Source: Chitinophagaceae bacterium UBA5175 (GTDB taxonomy: Bacteria > Bacteroidota > Bacteroidia > Chitinophagales > Chitinophagaceae). Taken from it: a stretch of DNA of 14,000 bases. How positions within the stretch are numbered: position 1 is the first letter of the stretch; the number at the start of each line of letters is the position of its first letter. The stretch covers positions 1 through 14,000 of the forward strand of contig DHWT01000133.1 of assembly GCA_002413325.1 (NCBI GenBank), in the 5' to 3' direction. Positions 12,433 through 14,000 of this stretch are shown one piece after another. A program made the translations under genes and the position numbers. Under the pieces are notes generated by a model. The model was not told where the DNA came from, made no database searches, and saw only the letters and a program-made list of their open reading frames with translations.

Positions 12433-13689
12433 ATGGTAGACAGGGTAATTAAGAAAAAAAAATGGTCCGCTAAAAGATTAATGACCATCGGTGGCATTAC
12501 CGCCCTGGTTTTCCTGGCTTTCGGAAGCTGGTATTTCACTTCCGGGAAAAGCCGCCTGAATGTGGACCTTGACCGGATTACCATTGCAACCGTAACCAAG
12601 GGGGCGTTCCAGGAAACCATACCGGTAAACGGAGTCGTAATGCCTCTTAGCAGCATTTACCTGGATGCTACGGAAGGAGGACGGGTGGAAGAAAAATATG
12701 TGGAAGACGGAACCATCATGAAAAAAGGACAGCCCATTCTCCGGTTGTCCAACACGGATATTCAATTACAAATGGTTACCCAGCAGACCAATGTTTATAA
12801 CCTGTTGACCCAGATGCAGATTGCAAGCAATGCCGCCCAGCAGAATACGGTGACCAAGATGAACCAGGTAACTGACGTGGAGAGTCTGCTCCGGGAAGCA
12901 AAACGGGTTTATGACCTGGATGTGGTTTTATACGAAAAAAAAGCCATCGGCTACCAGGAATACCAGCAGGCAAAAAATAATTACGATTATTATGTACAGA
13001 AAAAAAAGCTGACCGACCAGATCATGGTGCAGGATTCCATATCAAATGCCCAACAGGTGAGCCAGGCAAAGCAGTCGGTAGTCGGTGCCCAGATGGCCAT
13101 GGATGTGCTGAGGAAAAAATCTGGCGACCTCGTGGTGCGGGCGCCGGTCGACGGGCAGCTCACTTCCCTGGATGCTGAAATCGGCCAGAATAAAAATAAA
13201 GGGGAGAGACTGGGTCAGATTGATGTGCTCACCGGGTTCAAAGTACGGGTGGACGTGGATGAACATTATTTGTCCCGCATTTATACCGGGCTCATGGGTA
13301 AGTTTACGTTTGCCGACAGCAATTACGAACTTAAAATATTCAAAGTCTTTACCCAGGTCACAGGCGGCCATTTCCAGGTGGATATGCAGTTTGTGGGGCC
13401 GGTTCCGAAAGGCATCCGCCGGGGCCAGACTCTTCAGATTCTGCTGGCGCTGAGTGAAGAAAAAGTCGCCGTGCTGGTTCCGCGCGGCGGTTTCTACCAG
13501 CAGACAGGCGGTAACTGGATTTTCAAAGTGAGCGATGATGGCAAAACTGCATACCGGGCAGATATCCAGCTGGGCAACCAGAACCCGGACTATTATGAAG
13601 TATTATCCGGACTGAACCCCGGCGACAAAGTAGTCACCAGCAGCTATGAAAATTACGGAACCATGCAGGAACTCATTCTAAAAAAATAA
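12433..13689 (+). CDS. HlyD/MacA-like periplasmic adaptor of an ABC export system
   Basis: The 418-residue membrane fusion protein links an inner-membrane ABC transporter to an outer-membrane channel. A basic start (MVDRVIKKKKWSAKR) precedes one membrane anchor (about 17-36). The biotinyl-lipoyl domain is split into two halves: about 60-110 (PVNGVVMPLSSIYLDATEGGRVEEKYVEDGTIMKKGQPILRL, read in parts) and about 230-262 (LVVRAPVDGQLTSL). A long helical hairpin lies between them (about 110-225, rich in Gln, Lys and Ala). The beta-barrel and membrane-proximal domains follow (about 265-418, including VLVPRGGFYQQTGGNW and LNPGDKVVTSSYENYG). The ABC ATPase gene starts 28 bp downstream, confirming an ABC rather than RND partner. 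The gene diverges from the two-component operon. Confidence 0.93.
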   Translation: MVDRVIKKKKWSAKRLMTIGGITALVFLAFGSWYFTSGKSRLNVDLDRITIATVTKGAFQETIPVNGVVMPLSSIYLDATEGGRVEEKYVEDGTIMKKGQPILRLSNTDIQLQMVTQQTNVYNLLTQMQIASNAAQQNTVTKMNQVTDVESLLREAKRVYDLDVVLYEKKAIGYQEYQQAKNNYDYYVQKKKLTDQIMVQDSISNAQQVSQAKQSVVGAQMAMDVLRKKSGDLVVRAPVDGQLTSLDAEIGQNKNKGERLGQIDVLTGFKVRVDVDEHYLSRIYTGLMGKFTFADSNYELKIFKVFTQVTGGHFQVDMQFVGPVPKGIRRGQTLQILLALSEEKVAVLVPRGGFYQQTGGNWIFKVSDDGKTAYRADIQLGNQNPDYYEVLSGLNPGDKVVTSSYENYGTMQELILKK

Positions 13690-13717
13690 GTCTCATTCAC
13701 AGTATAAAGTAAAAACA

Positions 13718-14000
13718 ATGATAAAGATTCATGATCTGGAAAAAATCTACAGAACCGAAGAAGTGGAAACCATCGCACTCAATAAACTATCATTCCAGGT
13801 GAATGAAGGGGAATTTGTGGCGGTGATGGGCCCTTCCGGCTGCGGTAAGTCAACCTTGTTGAACATCCTCGGCCTGCTCGACGATCCGGACAGCGGAAGT
13901 TTTCTCTTCAATAATATTGAAGTGGCCGGTTTTAATGAACGCAAGAGGGCCGATCTCCGGAAAAGGAATATCGGTTTCGTGTTCCAGAGTTTCAACCTGA
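13718..14000 (+). CDS. ABC transporter ATP-binding protein, MacB/LolD type, partial at right edge
   Basis: The frame starts at 13718 (MIKIHDLEKIYRTEEVETIAL) and is open to the window end, giving 94 residues, roughly 40 percent of a usual 220-250-residue ATPase. The Walker A motif GPSGCGKST is at 38-46, preceded by the EGEFVAVM strand, and the Q-loop begins at Gln90 in FVFQSFNL. The GLLDDPDSGSFLFNN segment (52-66) is typical of the LolD/MacB/FtsE branch that powers macrolide, lipoprotein or peptide export. It is 28 bp behind the adaptor gene with an AT-rich leader, so they share an operon. A FtsX-like permease gene is expected beyond the edge, or a MacB-type fusion if the frame continues; this cannot be decided here. 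Confidence 0.93.
   Translation, partial: MIKIHDLEKIYRTEEVETIALNKLSFQVNEGEFVAVMGPSGCGKSTLLNILGLLDDPDSGSFLFNNIEVAGFNERKRADLRKRNIGFVFQSFNL

Overview
The window looks like a chromosomal segment of a Bacteroidota bacterium, most likely in or near the Chitinophagaceae. This is inferred from several things: a type IX secretion (T9SS) sorting tail, MnmA and SSB sequences of Bacteroidota type, TAnnTTTG-like promoter -7 boxes, few obvious Shine-Dalgarno sites, and moderate GC content with AT-rich leaders. No plasmid, phage structural, transposase, CRISPR, rRNA or tRNA sequence was seen. Most of the window is ordinary chromosome, and no gene cluster stands out as a clearly new system.

Left part (1-3240). 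A minus-strand pair starts the window: the first codons of a probable Ldh-type dehydrogenase cut by the edge, and a complete Tat-exported Gfo/Idh/MocA oxidoreductase. Next is single-stranded DNA-binding protein (ssb, minus), with its terminator in the gap before the oxidoreductase. ssb diverges from mnmA (plus, tRNA 2-thiouridylase). The last codons and stop of mnmA lie inside a tandem array of 7-bp units.

Middle (3240-6300). Directly after the array is a broken OsmC-family gene with a frameshift and a missing C-terminal half. It is followed by a minus-strand Bacteroidota protein of unknown function, about 440 bp with no convincing gene, a stand-alone LytTR DNA-binding protein (plus), a pyridoxamine-phosphate-oxidase-like protein (minus) and a HAD hydrolase (minus) whose catalytic motif is DLNGT instead of DxDGT.

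Right part (6300-14000). A secreted T9SS substrate with a DUF4082 module (minus) is followed by a class I amidotransferase-like peptidase C26 (minus). A second heptamer array sits just before the start codon of the latter. Then comes a minus-strand two-component operon, an NtrC-type response regulator followed by an NtrY-like histidine kinase. It diverges from a plus-strand HlyD/MacA-like adaptor and the first third of a MacB/LolD-like ABC ATPase that runs off the right edge. The shared 305-bp intergenic region holds two outward-facing TGGCAC...TTGCAT motifs. They resemble sigma-54 promoters but their spacing is wrong, and each overlaps or abuts a plausible housekeeping promoter. The simplest reading is that the two-component system senses envelope or toxic stress and controls the neighbouring efflux or export pump.
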